A program made the position numbers and the translations under genes. Below are positions 16,470-25,958 of a stretch of DNA of 64,000 bases, piece after piece. The first letter of the stretch is position 1, and each line of letters starts with the position of its first letter. The notes beneath the pieces were generated by a model that saw only the letters and a list, made by a program, of their open reading frames with translations, searched no databases and was not told the DNA's origin. Source of the DNA: an uncultured Rhodospirillales bacterium (lineage in GTDB: Bacteria; Pseudomonadota; Alphaproteobacteria; Azospirillales; Azospirillaceae); assembly GCA_903927615.1 (NCBI GenBank), contig CAIYNU010000017.1, positions 97,672 to 161,671 on the forward strand, written 5' to 3'.

Positions 16470-16649
16470 CGGTGTCTCAATCCCGGCCGGTTGAGGCAGC
16501 GGCATGATGGCGCGCCGTTGCCTGTCGGTTGATCGCCCGTTGACGGCGCCTGTCGTCATAAGGGATGATCGGTACGTCAGCTCTTGGATCGGATTGTCCG
16601 GGTCGTCGACCGCAGTGTCGCAGTGAGGGAACGTGGCGGGAGGGGCGCG

Positions 16650-17084
16650 ATGGCGCTGGTGCAATGGCAAGCGGAGTTGAGTGTCGGCGTTGAAATCTTG
16701 GATCAGGATCATCGCAACCTGTTTTCCATGCTGAACGAGTTGTACGATGCCGTTCAGTCTGGAATTGAGCTGGCCGTCCTGACCTCACTGTTGGATCGGC
16801 TGGCGCAGTACACCCAGGATCATTTCCAGCGCGAAGAAGCCTTGATGAAAGCGTGCGGATATCCCGATATCGCCGCTCATTGCGACGAACATGAGCAATT
16901 GGCAGTCAAGGTGAGCGAATTACAACGGCGACTGGCCGGCAGTTCCCTGGAGTTCCTGAGTCTGGAATTGCTGGTGCTGTTCAAGACCTGGCTGGCCTCT
17001 CACATTCGTGTTTCCGATTTTCAGTACAAGCCCTATCTGGTGGCATGGACCCGAAGCCACAGTGAAACGGCGCCCAAAGCCTGA
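16650..17084 (+). CDS. Bacteriohemerythrin (single-domain O2-binding di-iron protein)
   Basis: A 144-residue hemerythrin. All seven di-iron ligands are present: H21 (DQDH), H58 and E62 (HFQREE), H77 and H81 (HCDEH), and H118 and D123 (HIRVSD). Such proteins bind oxygen reversibly and can supply it to membrane oxidases or sense it in microaerophilic bacteria. The start at ATG 16650 follows GGGAGGGG; a longer upstream frame has no conserved residues. No signalling domain is attached, so this is the free soluble form. The gene is monocistronic between arfB and an ankyrin protein. Confidence 0.93.
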   Translation: MALVQWQAELSVGVEILDQDHRNLFSMLNELYDAVQSGIELAVLTSLLDRLAQYTQDHFQREEALMKACGYPDIAAHCDEHEQLAVKVSELQRRLAGSSLEFLSLELLVLFKTWLASHIRVSDFQYKPYLVAWTRSHSETAPKA

Positions 17085-17224
17085 GTGTCTGCGCGTATAC
17101 CGCGGTTATTCGCGAACCGGCGGCGTCCGGGCCACAAGTCGTCTGGCAACCATGGCCCACACTTCGCTAGAATGCGTCCTCAGTCGGTGAGGGGTGCCCG
17201 CTCGGGCGCCGAAAGGGAGGAAGC

Positions 17225-17806
17225 GTGACGATACCAGCCCGTTTGTTCGCGGTGGCGATGGCGGCGATTCTGCTGAGTCTGCTGGAGGCGGTTTCGGCGG
17301 TGCCGGTCCGGGCGCAGGTCTCGTTGCTGGCGCCCTCGGATCTGATCGTCGCGGTCGGTGCCGGTGATGTCGACAAGGTCAAGAGCCTGCTGATCCATGG
17401 CGGCAAGCCCGACAGTACCGATATCCATGGCACCACGGCGCTGATCTTTGCCATCAAGGCCGGCAATGCCGACATGGTCGCGGCCCTGCTGGCCGGCGGC
17501 GCCCATGTCGGCATGACCGACAAGGAAGACAACACGCCGTTGATCTGGGCCGCCGACGTTGGGGATGCGGCGATCGTCAAGCAGTTGCTGGCGGCCCGCG
17601 CCAAAGTCAACCAGGAGAACCGGCAGGGTCTGACCGCGTTAATGGCGGCGGCCCGCAACGGCAGGACCGAGGTGATGGAGGTGCTGTTGAACGCAGGGGC
17701 CGCGATCGATAAAAGCGACTACACCGGTCGGGACGCCCTGGCCTGGGCGGCCGAGAGTCGCACGCCGGCGGCGGCGGCGCTGTTGCGCCGGTTTGGCGCC
17801 CACTGA
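17225..17806 (+). CDS. Periplasmic ankyrin-repeat protein
   Basis: A 193-residue protein with a clear signal peptide (hydrophobic residues about 5-25, cleavage near VRAQ). It then has four to five ankyrin repeats: LIVAVGAGDVDKVKSLLIHG, TTALIFAIKAGNADMVAALL, NTPLIWAADVGDAAIVKQLL, LTALMAAARNGRTEVMEVLL and ALAWAAESRTPAAAALL. Ankyrin arrays mediate protein-protein contacts; the partner is unknown. Start is GTG 17225 after GGGAGG with short spacing. cobD follows 16 bp downstream on the same strand and may be co-transcribed, although no functional link is obvious. Confidence 0.88.
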   Translation: MTIPARLFAVAMAAILLSLLEAVSAVPVRAQVSLLAPSDLIVAVGAGDVDKVKSLLIHGGKPDSTDIHGTTALIFAIKAGNADMVAALLAGGAHVGMTDKEDNTPLIWAADVGDAAIVKQLLAARAKVNQENRQGLTALMAAARNGRTEVMEVLLNAGAAIDKSDYTGRDALAWAAESRTPAAAALLRRFGAH

Positions 17807-17822
17807 CCGACGGTTGTCGCCC

Positions 17823-18818
17823 ATGCCCCCCGCCGTTGGTGGTCCCGGACCGCTGCTGCTGTTGCTGGCGGCGTTGATTGCCAGTGGTGGCATTGGCCTC
17901 ATCGGGGGGCTGGTCTTGAGGCTGCCGCCGGGGCCGGCGACGCTGGTCGCCCGGTTGGCTGCCGACCTGGATCGGCGCTTGAACCGCGTTGAACGCGGCG
18001 ACACCACTCGGTTGGTCCGCGGTGTGCTGGTGGTGCTGGTGATTGCCCTGCTGGCCGCCCTGTCGGGCGAAGTCGTTCATCTGGTGAGCCAGGGATTACC
18101 CTATGGGTGGGGGCTCGAGTTGGTGGTGCTGCTGGGCTGCCTGCGGGTGGGGGAACCGTGGCAGCGCATCCGGGGGGTCCGTCGTGCGCTGGTGCATCGG
18201 GGCCTGGAAGCGGCGCGGATCGAGGTTCAGCCGTTGACCCGGCGTTCGGTCAGCGTCCTGGACGATCACGGTGTCGTTCGGGTGGCGGTGGAAGCCGCGG
18301 CCAAGCATCTGAGTCAGGGCGTGGTGGCGCCCGCGTTCTGGTACATTCTGCTGGGGTTGCCCGGCGTTATGTTGTGGACTGCGGTCGATGCCTTGGACGA
18401 GACCATCGGTTTGCGCACGCCGCGCTACGAGCATTTCGGGTTGACCGCAGCCCGACTCGACGATGCCCTCAATTTTCTTCCGGCCCGGCTGGCCGGTGCC
18501 CTGATTGCCCTGTCAGCGGCATTCCTGGGCAGTGCCGCCCCGCTCGCGGCGCTGCGGACCATGATTCGGGACGCCCGGTATCACCGCTCGCTGAATGCCG
18601 GTTGGCCCGAGGCGGCCATGGCCGGCGCCCTGGGTTTAGCCTTGGGCGGCCCGTACCAGGACGGTGCGATGACGGTCCGTGAAGTGTGGATCGGCCAGGG
18701 CCGAGCCCGTGCGACCGCCGCCGACATTGGCCGGGCACTGGCACTTCATGCCGTCACCTGCCTGGTGTTGGTCGGCCTGATCGGCGTGCTGATGCTGGCG
18801 CTGGCTTCGGTAAACTGA
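17823..18818 (+). CDS. cobD: Adenosylcobinamide-phosphate synthase (CobD/CbiB family)
   Basis: Attaches aminopropanol phosphate to adenosylcobyric acid in cobalamin synthesis, in the cytoplasmic membrane. 331 residues with several hydrophobic segments. The conserved cores are LTRRSVSVLDDHGVVRVAVEA and LSQGVVAPAFWYILLGLPGV, plus TAVDALDETIG, matching CobD/CbiB. The N-terminus is atypical, with a long Leu/Ala-rich segment. No other cobalamin gene is visible in this window, so it is isolated from its pathway or the rest is elsewhere. ATG 17823 is preferred to an in-frame TTG at 17793. Confidence 0.85.
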   Translation: MPPAVGGPGPLLLLLAALIASGGIGLIGGLVLRLPPGPATLVARLAADLDRRLNRVERGDTTRLVRGVLVVLVIALLAALSGEVVHLVSQGLPYGWGLELVVLLGCLRVGEPWQRIRGVRRALVHRGLEAARIEVQPLTRRSVSVLDDHGVVRVAVEAAAKHLSQGVVAPAFWYILLGLPGVMLWTAVDALDETIGLRTPRYEHFGLTAARLDDALNFLPARLAGALIALSAAFLGSAAPLAALRTMIRDARYHRSLNAGWPEAAMAGALGLALGGPYQDGAMTVREVWIGQGRARATAADIGRALALHAVTCLVLVGLIGVLMLALASVN

Positions 18819-18819
18819 G

Positions 18820-19005
18820 TTAAAGACCGGTCGGGTTCCGGCGACTCTGGGGCAACGCCAATTCGTCCGGCCACGGCTGGCAGGGCCTGACCGGCTGATC
18901 CCACGACTCGGCAGGGGGCGGCTGCGGGGCGGGCACGCCTTCACACCCGCCCGACACCGGAACCTGGCCGGGGTCTTGCGGGGTCTCGGGCGGCACCGAT
19001 GGCAA
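18820..19005 (-). CDS. Possible small proline-rich protein downstream of rpmJ
   Basis: A 61-residue frame rich in Pro with two Cys, starting 12 bp after the rpmJ stop on the same strand. I do not recognise it. It has no signal peptide. It may be a genuine small gene or only open by chance in high-GC DNA; no strong ribosome binding site was seen. Confidence 0.25.
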   Translation of the reverse strand: MPSVPPETPQDPGQVPVSGGCEGVPAPQPPPAESWDQPVRPCQPWPDELALPQSRRNPTGL

Positions 19006-19017
19006 CCGGACCGGGGC

Positions 19018-19143
19018 TCAGCCCTGGCGCGCCTTGAAGCGCGGATTGGTCTTGTTGATCACATAGACCCGGCCCTTGCGGCGGATGATGCGGCAATCTT
19101 TGTGCCGGTTCTTCATGGACTTGAGAGAATTCACGATCTTCAT
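19018..19143 (-). CDS. rpmJ: Ribosomal protein bL36 (short form, zinc-ligand-poor type)
   Basis: Small 50S subunit protein of 41 residues, [20 protein letters not shown] then [18 protein letters not shown]. The alphaproteobacterial form lacks the CxxC...CxxxxH zinc ribbon of E. coli L36, and here only one Cys remains. The start at 19143 is chosen because it gives the canonical 41-residue protein; longer in-frame starts extend into unrelated sequence. It is isolated from other ribosomal genes, which is usual in this group. Confidence 0.95.
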   Translation of the reverse strand: MKIVNSLKSMKNRHKDCRIIRRKGRVYVINKTNPRFKARQG

Positions 19144-19388
19144 GGCGGATGTCCCGAACGAAAAGGTGGCTGCCGGAAAGGCGGCGACCATAGGGGGCGT
19201 GGCCGGCACTGTCAACAGGCAGCAACCGTTGTGCCGGCGTTTCCCGACCATCGCGTGCATTCGACGCGGGCGGGAACGCTGATTGCTGTCGGTGCTTTGA
19301 CCCGTGCCCTGTCATACGCTAAGACTGACAGGGGTGTCGGAATGCCGGCACTTTGTGGCCGCGGCCGGTGAGGGCGAGGGACAGAGGG

Positions 19389-20006
19389 GTGGCAAGCGGT
19401 TCGAAAATCTGGACAGTGCGCGGGATTCCGGCCGAATTGCAGACGGCTGTCTCCGCCGCGGCCAAGGCCGGTCGACAGACATTGGGGGAATGGACCGCGA
19501 CGGCGCTGAGTAACGCGCTGGGCGGCGGCGAGGCCGAGCGGCCATCCTCCACCCCGCCGGCGCCACCGGCCATCGTGATGGACGAGGCGGTTCACGAGCG
19601 GTTGGCCGCCCTGGAGATGCGGCTTGCGGCTTTGGAACGGGTGGTCGAGGGCCAGGGCCAGCGCGCCGAAGGCACCCAGTTTCGGGTTGAGGGTCTGGAG
19701 CAGTACGCCGAGGGATTGGACCGCCGGTTGGCCATGGTTATTTCGACCCTGGGGCAACGACTCGATACCTTGGAAGCGCGGGGTTCCCAACCGTTGCCGG
19801 CGGCGCCCTTCGAGACCCCCGAACCGCCGCATGGGCTGTTTACCCGGGGGGTTGGCAGCCGCAAGCGCCTGACCGCCGCGGGAGAGGAGGAATTGCAGCG
19901 CCTGCTTGCCGTCGGCGCCGACGATGCCGCCATCGCCGCCCGCCTGGGCATCCACAAGCGCATCGTGTGGGCCCGCCGGCTGACCGGAACCGGCGCCGAT
20001 GGCTAG
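19389..20006 (+). CDS. Unrecognised protein with Arc-like N-terminus, coiled coil and C-terminal HTH-like segment
   Basis: A 205-residue protein that I cannot name. The N-terminal part ([19 protein letters not shown] then [14 protein letters not shown]) resembles a ribbon-helix-helix (Arc/MetJ) DNA-binding fold. A Pro-rich linker follows, then a coiled-coil ([35 protein letters not shown]). The C-terminus, [20 protein letters not shown] then [10 protein letters not shown], looks like a helix-turn-helix. The start is taken at GTG 19389 after a GAGG-containing stretch; an ATG at 19353 is possible. A DNA-binding, oligomeric role is inferred from these elements. It lies downstream of rpmJ in the opposite direction and 165 bp before gcdH. 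Confidence 0.65.
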   Translation: MASGSKIWTVRGIPAELQTAVSAAAKAGRQTLGEWTATALSNALGGGEAERPSSTPPAPPAIVMDEAVHERLAALEMRLAALERVVEGQGQRAEGTQFRVEGLEQYAEGLDRRLAMVISTLGQRLDTLEARGSQPLPAAPFETPEPPHGLFTRGVGSRKRLTAAGEEELQRLLAVGADDAAIAARLGIHKRIVWARRLTGTGADG

Positions 20007-20170
20007 CGCCGCCCCGGAATGCCCCGAGACCGGGCCCGCGCACCGTTGCCCGCGCACCGTTGCCGGTGACGTTTGGTGGGGTTCACGCGGGCCAAGCGGG
20101 GATCGGACCTTCGTCCGGACGACCATGGATGTTACTGTCGCGACCGAAACATGGGCAGAAGGGGGGACCG

Positions 20171-21382
20171 ATGGCGACAGAAGGCGGGGCCGGTAACGAA
20201 GCCGGAACGGCGCGGGTGGCAAATCGCTGGCAGGATCCTTTGCTGCTGGACGAACTGCTGAGCGAGGAAGAGCGGTTGATTCGCGATACCGCCTACACCT
20301 ATTGCCGGGATCGGCTGTCGCCGCGGGTCCGGGACGGCCATCGGCATGAGCGGTTCGATCGCGCGATCATGACCGAGATGGGGGCGCTGGGCTTGCTGGG
20401 CGCGCCGTTGGCCGGCTATGGCTGTGCCGGGGTCAATCATGTGGCATATGGTCTGATCGCCCGCGAGGTCGAACGGGTTGACAGCGGCTACCGCTCGGCG
20501 CTGTCGGTTCAGTCGAGTCTGGTGATGTTCCCGATTCACGCCTATGGCAGCGAGGCGCAGCGGCGGAAGTATTTGCCCCTGCTGGCCAGCGGCGAGTGGA
20601 TCGGCTGTTTTGGCCTGACCGAGCCCGATGCCGGCTCGGACGCCGCGGCGATGACCACGCGGGCGCGCAGCCGCGGTGACGGCTACGTCCTGTCCGGTAC
20701 CAAGACCTGGATCACCAACGCCCCGATTGCCGATTTGTTTATCGTTTGGGCCTGGACCGACGATGGCGATATTCGCGGGTTCATTCTGGAAAAGGGCATG
20801 CCCGGCCTGTCGGCCCCGGCCATCGAGGGTAAATTCAGTTTGCGCACGTCACCTACCGGTCAGATTGTGCTGGATCAGGTGGCGGTCTCCGCGGATCAGA
20901 TGCTCCCGGGTGTCAGCGGGCTGAAGGGGCCGTTCGGCTGTCTCAACAAGGCCCGCTATGGCATTGCCTGGGGCACCATGGGGGCGGCTGAATTCTGCTG
21001 GCACAGTGCCCGGGACTACACCTGCGAGCGCCGGGCGTTTGGCCGGCCGCTGGCGGCGAACCAACTGGTTCAGAAGAAACTTGCCGACATGCAGACCGAG
21101 ATCACCCTGGGCTTGTTGGGGGCCTTACGTCTGGGGCGGTTGATCGACGCCGGCACCGCCTCGCCAGAGGCGATTTCTCTGATGAAGCGTAACAATTGCG
21201 GCAAGGCGTTGGACATCGCCCGTACGGCTCGCGATATGCTGGGCGGCAACGGCATATCCGACGACTATCACATCATCCGCCATGTGATGAATCTGGAGAC
21301 GGTCAATACCTATGAAGGGACGCACGATATCCACGCTTTGATCTTGGGCCGGGCCATAACCGGGATCCCCGCCTTCAGTTGA
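20171..21382 (+). CDS. gcdH: Glutaryl-CoA dehydrogenase (acyl-CoA dehydrogenase family)
   Basis: Oxidatively decarboxylates glutaryl-CoA to crotonyl-CoA with FAD, in lysine and benzoate-type degradation. 403 residues. Motifs are [16 protein letters not shown] (FAD and substrate site), [32 protein letters not shown], and the C-terminal catalytic glutamate in [18 protein letters not shown], all closest to GcdH. The ATG at 20171 follows AAGGGGGGACC; the frame is open further upstream but without similarity. Its electron acceptor would be ETF, not encoded here. Convergent to ldtR downstream. Confidence 0.92.
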   Translation: MATEGGAGNEAGTARVANRWQDPLLLDELLSEEERLIRDTAYTYCRDRLSPRVRDGHRHERFDRAIMTEMGALGLLGAPLAGYGCAGVNHVAYGLIAREVERVDSGYRSALSVQSSLVMFPIHAYGSEAQRRKYLPLLASGEWIGCFGLTEPDAGSDAAAMTTRARSRGDGYVLSGTKTWITNAPIADLFIVWAWTDDGDIRGFILEKGMPGLSAPAIEGKFSLRTSPTGQIVLDQVAVSADQMLPGVSGLKGPFGCLNKARYGIAWGTMGAAEFCWHSARDYTCERRAFGRPLAANQLVQKKLADMQTEITLGLLGALRLGRLIDAGTASPEAISLMKRNNCGKALDIARTARDMLGGNGISDDYHIIRHVMNLETVNTYEGTHDIHALILGRAITGIPAFS

Positions 21383-21436
21383 ACCGCGGCTGCGCCCGAC
21401 GGCCGCCGCCGTCGTCGCGCCGGCCGCAGGGTCAGG

Positions 21437-21949
21437 TCACGGGGAAGAGCGGGTGGAGTCGGGCGCCGCGGGCGCGAGGCCGACGGACGGGAAGGTGCCG
21501 TATTCAAGGGCGGCGGACCAGAAGCGTTCCAACCGGTGCATGATTTCGTTGCAGCGTTCAAATTCCACGCCACTGAAACCGGCGGCATCAAGAGCGGCGA
21601 TCTGTCGTTCGAACATGGCCTTGATCCGGCCGCGCAGGTCCAATCCCTTTTCCGACAGCCGCACCCGCACCGATCGCCGGTCATGGGGCGACCGTTCTTG
21701 GCCGAGATAGCCATTCTCGACCATTTTCTTGACGTTGTAGGACACATTTGAACCGAGGTAATAGCCGCGGGCGGTCAGTTCGCCCACAGTCATTTCGTCT
21801 TCACCTATATTATACAGGATCAGGCTCTGCACGTTGTTGATGTCTTGGATGCCCAGCCGATCGAGTTCATTTTTCAGCACTTCCAGAAAGTGCCGATGCA
21901 ATCGTTCGATCAAGAGGATGCTTTCATAATACGGCTGATGCACCGTCAT
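21437..21949 (-). CDS. ldtR: MarR-family regulator of the LdtR type
   Basis: A 170-residue winged-helix regulator. The pattern MTVHQPYYESILLIERLHRH, NNVQSLILYNIGEDEMTVGEL, RGYYLGSNVSYNVKKMVENG and DRRSVRVRLSEKGLDL is that of LdtR. In Liberibacter and rhizobia LdtR controls L,D-transpeptidase (peptidoglycan) and osmotic stress genes and can be inhibited by small molecules. The recognition helix is the GYYLGSNVSYNVKKM stretch. No L,D-transpeptidase gene lies beside it. The C-terminal Ala/Pro-rich tail of about 20 residues is unconserved. Upstream is a 342-bp intergenic region with AT-rich DNA. Confidence 0.88.
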   Translation of the reverse strand: MTVHQPYYESILLIERLHRHFLEVLKNELDRLGIQDINNVQSLILYNIGEDEMTVGELTARGYYLGSNVSYNVKKMVENGYLGQERSPHDRRSVRVRLSEKGLDLRGRIKAMFERQIAALDAAGFSGVEFERCNEIMHRLERFWSAALEYGTFPSVGLAPAAPDSTRSSP

Positions 21950-22291
21950 CTCCTATGGCTTGAACCAGTCCTGCCGCCGCCCACCGCAGTCCGATGCCCG
22001 GCCTGAATAATACAGATGTGTGATGATAGGCGTCCTACTTGTTTTCCGCAAGGTATGCCACCGTGTTATCTGCGCCCTCGAATGGTGTACGTCCGGGTGC
22101 CGCCCGGCCGCTCCAAGCGGCGACCATGACAATAAGACTTTAATTAACCGTAAATCAACAACCAGCCCACTGTCGGCGGGCGTGTCCGAGCGGCGGGACG
22201 GGATGACCCCATGGCGGCCGGGGGACACTCGTCATCCCCCGGATCTCTCCCCCGGCCTTCGGGTCTTATCTCCGGTACCCCTGTTTCCGGT
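21950..22291. other. Intergenic region between ldtR and maeB with AT-rich promoter-like segment
   Basis: No gene is seen in these 342 bases. The segment 22120-22160 is AT-rich and on the minus strand offers TTGATT (22158-22153) about 17 nt before a TTATTG/CTTATT sequence, a possible ldtR promoter with a leader of about 180 nt. The region 22230-22290 next to maeB is CG-rich with short inverted repeats that could end maeB transcription, but no T-run was found. Confidence 0.35.
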
Positions 22292-24598
22292 TCAGGGAAA
22301 CGGCGGCGGTTGATGGGCTGCGGCCTCGGCTGCGACCTGGGCATCCACCGCGGCGACCGCCGACATGTTGACGATCCCGCGCACGGTGGATGACTGGCTG
22401 AGAATATGGGCCGGTTTGGCGGTGCCCAACAGGATCGGCCCCACCGACAGGCAGTCGGACACCGAGCGCGCCAGGTTGAGGGCGATGTGGGCGGCATCCA
22501 GCGAAGGCATCACCAGCAGGTTGGCCTCTCCCTTAAGCCGGGAATTGGGGAACAACCGGTGGCGGATGTCTTCCGAGAGCGCGGCATGGGCCTGCATCTC
22601 GCCTTCGACTTCCAGATCAGGGGCCCGCCGGAGGATCAACTCCAGCGCGTGGCGCATTTTGAGCGCCGACGGCGTGGTCTGGCTGCCGAAATTGGAATGG
22701 GACACCAGGGCGACCTTGGGCTGCATCAGGAATCGCCGCACCGCCGCCGCCGCCAGAATGGTCATTTCGGCGATCTGTTCGGCGGTCGGGTCGTGGTTGA
22801 CGTGGGTGTCGCACAGGAAAATGGTGCCCCGGCGTAAGATCAGGGCGTTCAGCGCCGACGCATGGCTAACGCCCGGTTGCAGGCCCAGGATGTCGATGGC
22901 GTTTTTAAGATGGCCGGCGGCATTGCCGACGGCACCGGCAAGCAGCGCATCGGCTTCGCCCCGATGGACCATCAGGGCGCTGATCACGGTGGTGTTGGTG
23001 CGGACCACCGTTTGGGCGGCGGACGGGGTGATGCCGCGCCGCTCCATCAGTAAATGGTAGAGTGCCCAGTATTCGGAATAGCGCGGATCGCTCTCGGGGT
23101 CGCACAGGTCGAAGTCGGTGTCGAGGGCCAACCGCAGGCCGTGGCGGGCGATCCGCCGGAGTACCACGTCGCGTCGTCCGATCAGGATCGGTCGGGCCAG
23201 TCCCTCGTCCACCACCACTTGAACGGCCTGGAGCACCCGCGGGTCTTCGCCTTCGGCATAGGCGACTCGCTTGATATTCAGTTTGGCCCGGGCGAACAGC
23301 GGGCGCATGGCCTGGCCCGATCGATAGACGAACTGGCTGAGCCGTTCCCGGTAAGCGTCGAAATCGTCAATGGGGCGGGTGGCGACGCCGCTGTCCATGG
23401 CCGCCTTGGCCACCGCCGGCGCGATGGCCACAATCAGTCGCGGGTCGAAGGGCTTGGGAATAATGTAGTTCGGGCCGAATTTCAGCGGGGCGTCGCCATA
23501 AGCCGCCGCCACCACGTCGCTGGACTCGGCGTGGGCCAGATCGGCGATGGCCTGCACCGCGGCGTGCTTCATCGCTTCGTTGATGGTGGTGGCCCCCACG
23601 TCAAGGGCGCCGCGAAAGATGAACGGAAAGCACAGGACGTTATTGACCTGATTGGGAAAGTCCGACCGGCCGGTGGCGATCACGGCGTCGTCGCGAACCT
23701 GCCGGACCACGTCGGGGAGAATTTCCGGAGTCGGGTTCGCCAGTGCCAGAATCAGGGGCTGGGGTCCCATGGTGGCGACCATTTCGGGCTTCAGCACCCC
23801 GGCCGCCGACAGGCCCAGGAAGATATCCGCGCCGACGATGGCCTCGGCCAGCGTGCGGTGGGGGGTGTCCCGGGCGTAGCGGGCCTTGCGCTGGTCCATC
23901 AACGCGGTCCGGCCCTGATAGACCACGCCGACGATGTCCGTGACCGTGATGTTTTCCAGGGGGATGCCGACCAGATCCACCAGCAGGTCCAGACAGGCCA
24001 GCGCCGCCGCGCCCGCCCCCGACGACACCAGCTTCACGTCCTTGAGGTCTTTCCCCACCACCCGCAGGCCGTTGAGCACGGCGGCGGCGACGATGATCGC
24101 GGTGCCGTGCTGGTCGTCGTGAAACACCGGAATCTTCATCCGGGCGCGCAGCTTGGCCTCGACTTCGAAGCATTCGGGCGCCTTGATGTCTTCCAGGTTG
24201 ATGCCGCCGAAGGTCGGCTCCAACGAGGCGACAATGTCCACCAGCTTATCGACGTCGGTTTCATTGACCTCGATATCAAAGACATCAATGCCGGCGAATT
24301 TTTTGAAAAGAACGCCCTTGCCTTCCATGACCGGTTTGGCCGCCAGCGGGCCGATGGCGCCCAGCCCCAGTACCGCGGTGCCGTTGGTCAGCACCGCCAC
24401 CAGATTCGCTCGGGCGGTCAGGGTGCTGGCCTCCCGAGGGTCGGCCACGATCGCCTCGCAGGCGGCGGCAACCCCCGGCGAATAGGCCAAGGCCAGGTCG
24501 CGTTGGTTGGCCAGCGGCTTGGTCGGGATGACCTCGATCTTGCCGGGCGTTGGATAGCGATGATAGTCGAGTGCGCTTTGCGACAGGCTCTTGGTCAT
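22292..24598 (-). CDS. maeB: NADP-dependent malic enzyme with C-terminal phosphotransacetylase-like domain
   Basis: Decarboxylates malate to pyruvate with NADP reduction, in the cytoplasm. 768 residues, the size of the two-domain MaeB/TME family. The N-terminal malic domain (about 1-430) has [16 protein letters not shown], the catalytic Lys region [39 protein letters not shown] and [16 protein letters not shown] (NAD(P)-binding). The C-terminal domain (about 440-768) is phosphate acetyltransferase-like and serves regulation rather than catalysis in known enzymes. It is monocistronic, with tRNA-Leu about 185 bp upstream on the same strand. Confidence 0.95.
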   Translation of the reverse strand: MTKSLSQSALDYHRYPTPGKIEVIPTKPLANQRDLALAYSPGVAAACEAIVADPREASTLTARANLVAVLTNGTAVLGLGAIGPLAAKPVMEGKGVLFKKFAGIDVFDIEVNETDVDKLVDIVASLEPTFGGINLEDIKAPECFEVEAKLRARMKIPVFHDDQHGTAIIVAAAVLNGLRVVGKDLKDVKLVSSGAGAAALACLDLLVDLVGIPLENITVTDIVGVVYQGRTALMDQRKARYARDTPHRTLAEAIVGADIFLGLSAAGVLKPEMVATMGPQPLILALANPTPEILPDVVRQVRDDAVIATGRSDFPNQVNNVLCFPFIFRGALDVGATTINEAMKHAAVQAIADLAHAESSDVVAAAYGDAPLKFGPNYIIPKPFDPRLIVAIAPAVAKAAMDSGVATRPIDDFDAYRERLSQFVYRSGQAMRPLFARAKLNIKRVAYAEGEDPRVLQAVQVVVDEGLARPILIGRRDVVLRRIARHGLRLALDTDFDLCDPESDPRYSEYWALYHLLMERRGITPSAAQTVVRTNTTVISALMVHRGEADALLAGAVGNAAGHLKNAIDILGLQPGVSHASALNALILRRGTIFLCDTHVNHDPTAEQIAEMTILAAAAVRRFLMQPKVALVSHSNFGSQTTPSALKMRHALELILRRAPDLEVEGEMQAHAALSEDIRHRLFPNSRLKGEANLLVMPSLDAAHIALNLARSVSDCLSVGPILLGTAKPAHILSQSSTVRGIVNMSAVAAVDAQVAAEAAAHQPPPFP

Positions 24599-24783
24599 GG
24601 CGGCCCCCAGACAGGATGTTTCATCCCGTCCACAGCCGTCTGCCTTTTCACCTTGATGTCGGCGCCCTACACTCGGCGCCTTGATACCGGGTCACGCGGC
24701 GCCGGGCGGGACGGTTGGCTTAGGCCCCAAGCGGGCCGCCACCGGAAGCCGGGGCCGTCGAGGGCCAGGGCCTTCGAAAAAAA

Positions 24784-24870
24784 TGGTGCGGTCGAGAAGA
24801 CTCGAACTTCCACGGGATCTCTCCCACAGCGACCTCAACGCTGCGCGTCTACCAGTTCCGCCACGACCGC
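24784..24870 (-). tRNA. tRNA-Leu (anticodon GAG)
   Basis: Class II tRNA with a long variable arm. Reading the minus strand from 24870: acceptor GCGGTCG pairs with CGACCGC ending at 24788. The anticodon stem-loop is CAGCG-TTGAGGT-CGCTG with anticodon GAG, which decodes CUC/CUU. The T-loop is GTTCGAGTC, and the CCA end is encoded at 24786-24784. A T-run (complement of AAAAAAA) follows just downstream and may help terminate transcription. Confidence 0.96.
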
Positions 24871-25153
24871 ATAGCCACTTGGCGTGCCCTTGGGTGGCGG
24901 TGGATAGCAAATCCCCGGCGGCGGATCAAGTCCCTTTTTGCCACTTTTTGCCACCGGCCGTTTTGCCGCCGTCCGGCGGGGTTTTGATGGCCGTGACAAC
25001 CGGTGATTATGGTTCCAAGTGACGGTTGGGGAATCGATCATCCGTTCCCAAGCGACTTGGCAAATTATAGTAATCAATCCGCCGTCAGGTCTTGATGCCT
25101 GGAATAAGTTGTGATAGACGCTTGAGTGATACTCTCGAATCGCTTCCCATTGC

Positions 25154-25330
25154 TTGTGTCATATCGGTGACATCATCCTGACCAAGAGTGACCCGCTGTT
25201 CATATGCCGAGGCTGCGGCGCCGCTCTGTTGAAGCGGACGTGGCTTCGGATCGACCGGAGGGGCATCGACGGGAAGCGAGCGGGTTGTTCGAACTGTTGG
25301 GATCAGTCTGACAAGGGTCCCCCCATGTGA
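25154..25330 (+). CDS. Possible small zinc-ribbon-like peptide or gene remnant
   Basis: A 58-codon frame whose only candidate starts are TTG or similar. It encodes FICRGCGAALLKRTWLRIDR followed by RGIDGKRAGCSNCWDQSDKG, so two CxxC pairs about 27 residues apart as in zinc ribbons. No good ribosome binding site precedes it, and I do not recognise a family. It may be a small zinc-binding protein or the degraded end of a larger gene. The rest of the 24871-25384 interval holds no convincing gene. Confidence 0.3.
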   Translation: MCHIGDIILTKSDPLFICRGCGAALLKRTWLRIDRRGIDGKRAGCSNCWDQSDKGPPM

Positions 25331-25384
25331 TCATCGATGCCTGATGGCTATCCCAGCGATAAGGCAAACGCAGGAGGATGCTGT

Positions 25385-25777
25385 ATGACTATAGGATGTG
25401 CACCGACTTTGGCCGTAGGATTTGGTCAGGCGATCACGCTTGGCTTAAAAAAATACGTAACCTTTAATGGCCGGGCGTCACGCTCGGAATACTGGTACTT
25501 TCTGCTATTCTATATGATTCTCAGTATCATTACCAGGATTCTTGATGCCGCGATCGGAGCGCCGGTGCTGTCGACCTTGCTGATTGTTGTGGCGTTCATT
25601 CCGTTGCTTTCCATTCTAATAAGGCGACTCCATGATATCGGTCGTTCGGGATGGTGGTACTTAATCTGGATTACCGTTATCGGGGCGTTTGTTCTGCTGT
25701 ACTGGCTGTGCCAAAAGGGCGGTGTTGACGATAACCAGTATGGTCCCGGGCCCGTAGCGCAACCGACCGCGTCGTAG
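25385..25777 (+). CDS. DUF805 family membrane protein
   Basis: A 130-residue integral membrane protein. The family marks are FNGRASRSEYWYFLLFYMIL near residue 30 and RRLHDIGRSGWWYL near residue 80. There are three to four hydrophobic segments, and the end GVDDNQYGPGP resembles the NxYGP ending common in DUF805 proteins. The start at ATG 25385 has a consensus AGGAGG at 25372-25377. Function of the family is unknown. It precedes the pyrC-like gene by about 180 bp but a strong hairpin at 25834-25865 lies between them. Confidence 0.88.
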   Translation: MTIGCAPTLAVGFGQAITLGLKKYVTFNGRASRSEYWYFLLFYMILSIITRILDAAIGAPVLSTLLIVVAFIPLLSILIRRLHDIGRSGWWYLIWITVIGAFVLLYWLCQKGGVDDNQYGPGPVAQPTAS

Positions 25778-25833
25778 CGTGGTTCGGCGCTGATCCGTTA
25801 TTCTGGCCGATTCGGTACCGCGAACCCGTTATC

Positions 25834-25865
25834 CGGAGCGACGGCCCAGAGGGGCCATCGCTCCG
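25834..25865. repeat. Long hairpin between the DUF805 gene and pyrC
   Basis: CGGAGCGACGGCCC (25834-25847) pairs with GGGCCATCGCTCCG (25852-25865), 13 of 14 positions, with an AGAG loop. A second GC hairpin (GGCCCGGCAACGGGCC) follows. No T-run is adjacent, so it is a structural or Rho-related element rather than a classical terminator. Confidence 0.55.
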
Positions 25866-25958
25866 GCCGGTATCGGCGGCCCGGCAACGGGCCGGCTTGC
25901 CCGGCGACGCCCCGGGGCCTATAACGCCGGGTACGTTCATCCTGGCAAGGGTCGCCCC

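Noticed and set aside
23054..24874. 606-codon plus-strand open frame opposite maeB
   Set aside because: Antisense to an unmistakable malic enzyme; composition is His/Gly/Arg-rich and lacks motifs.
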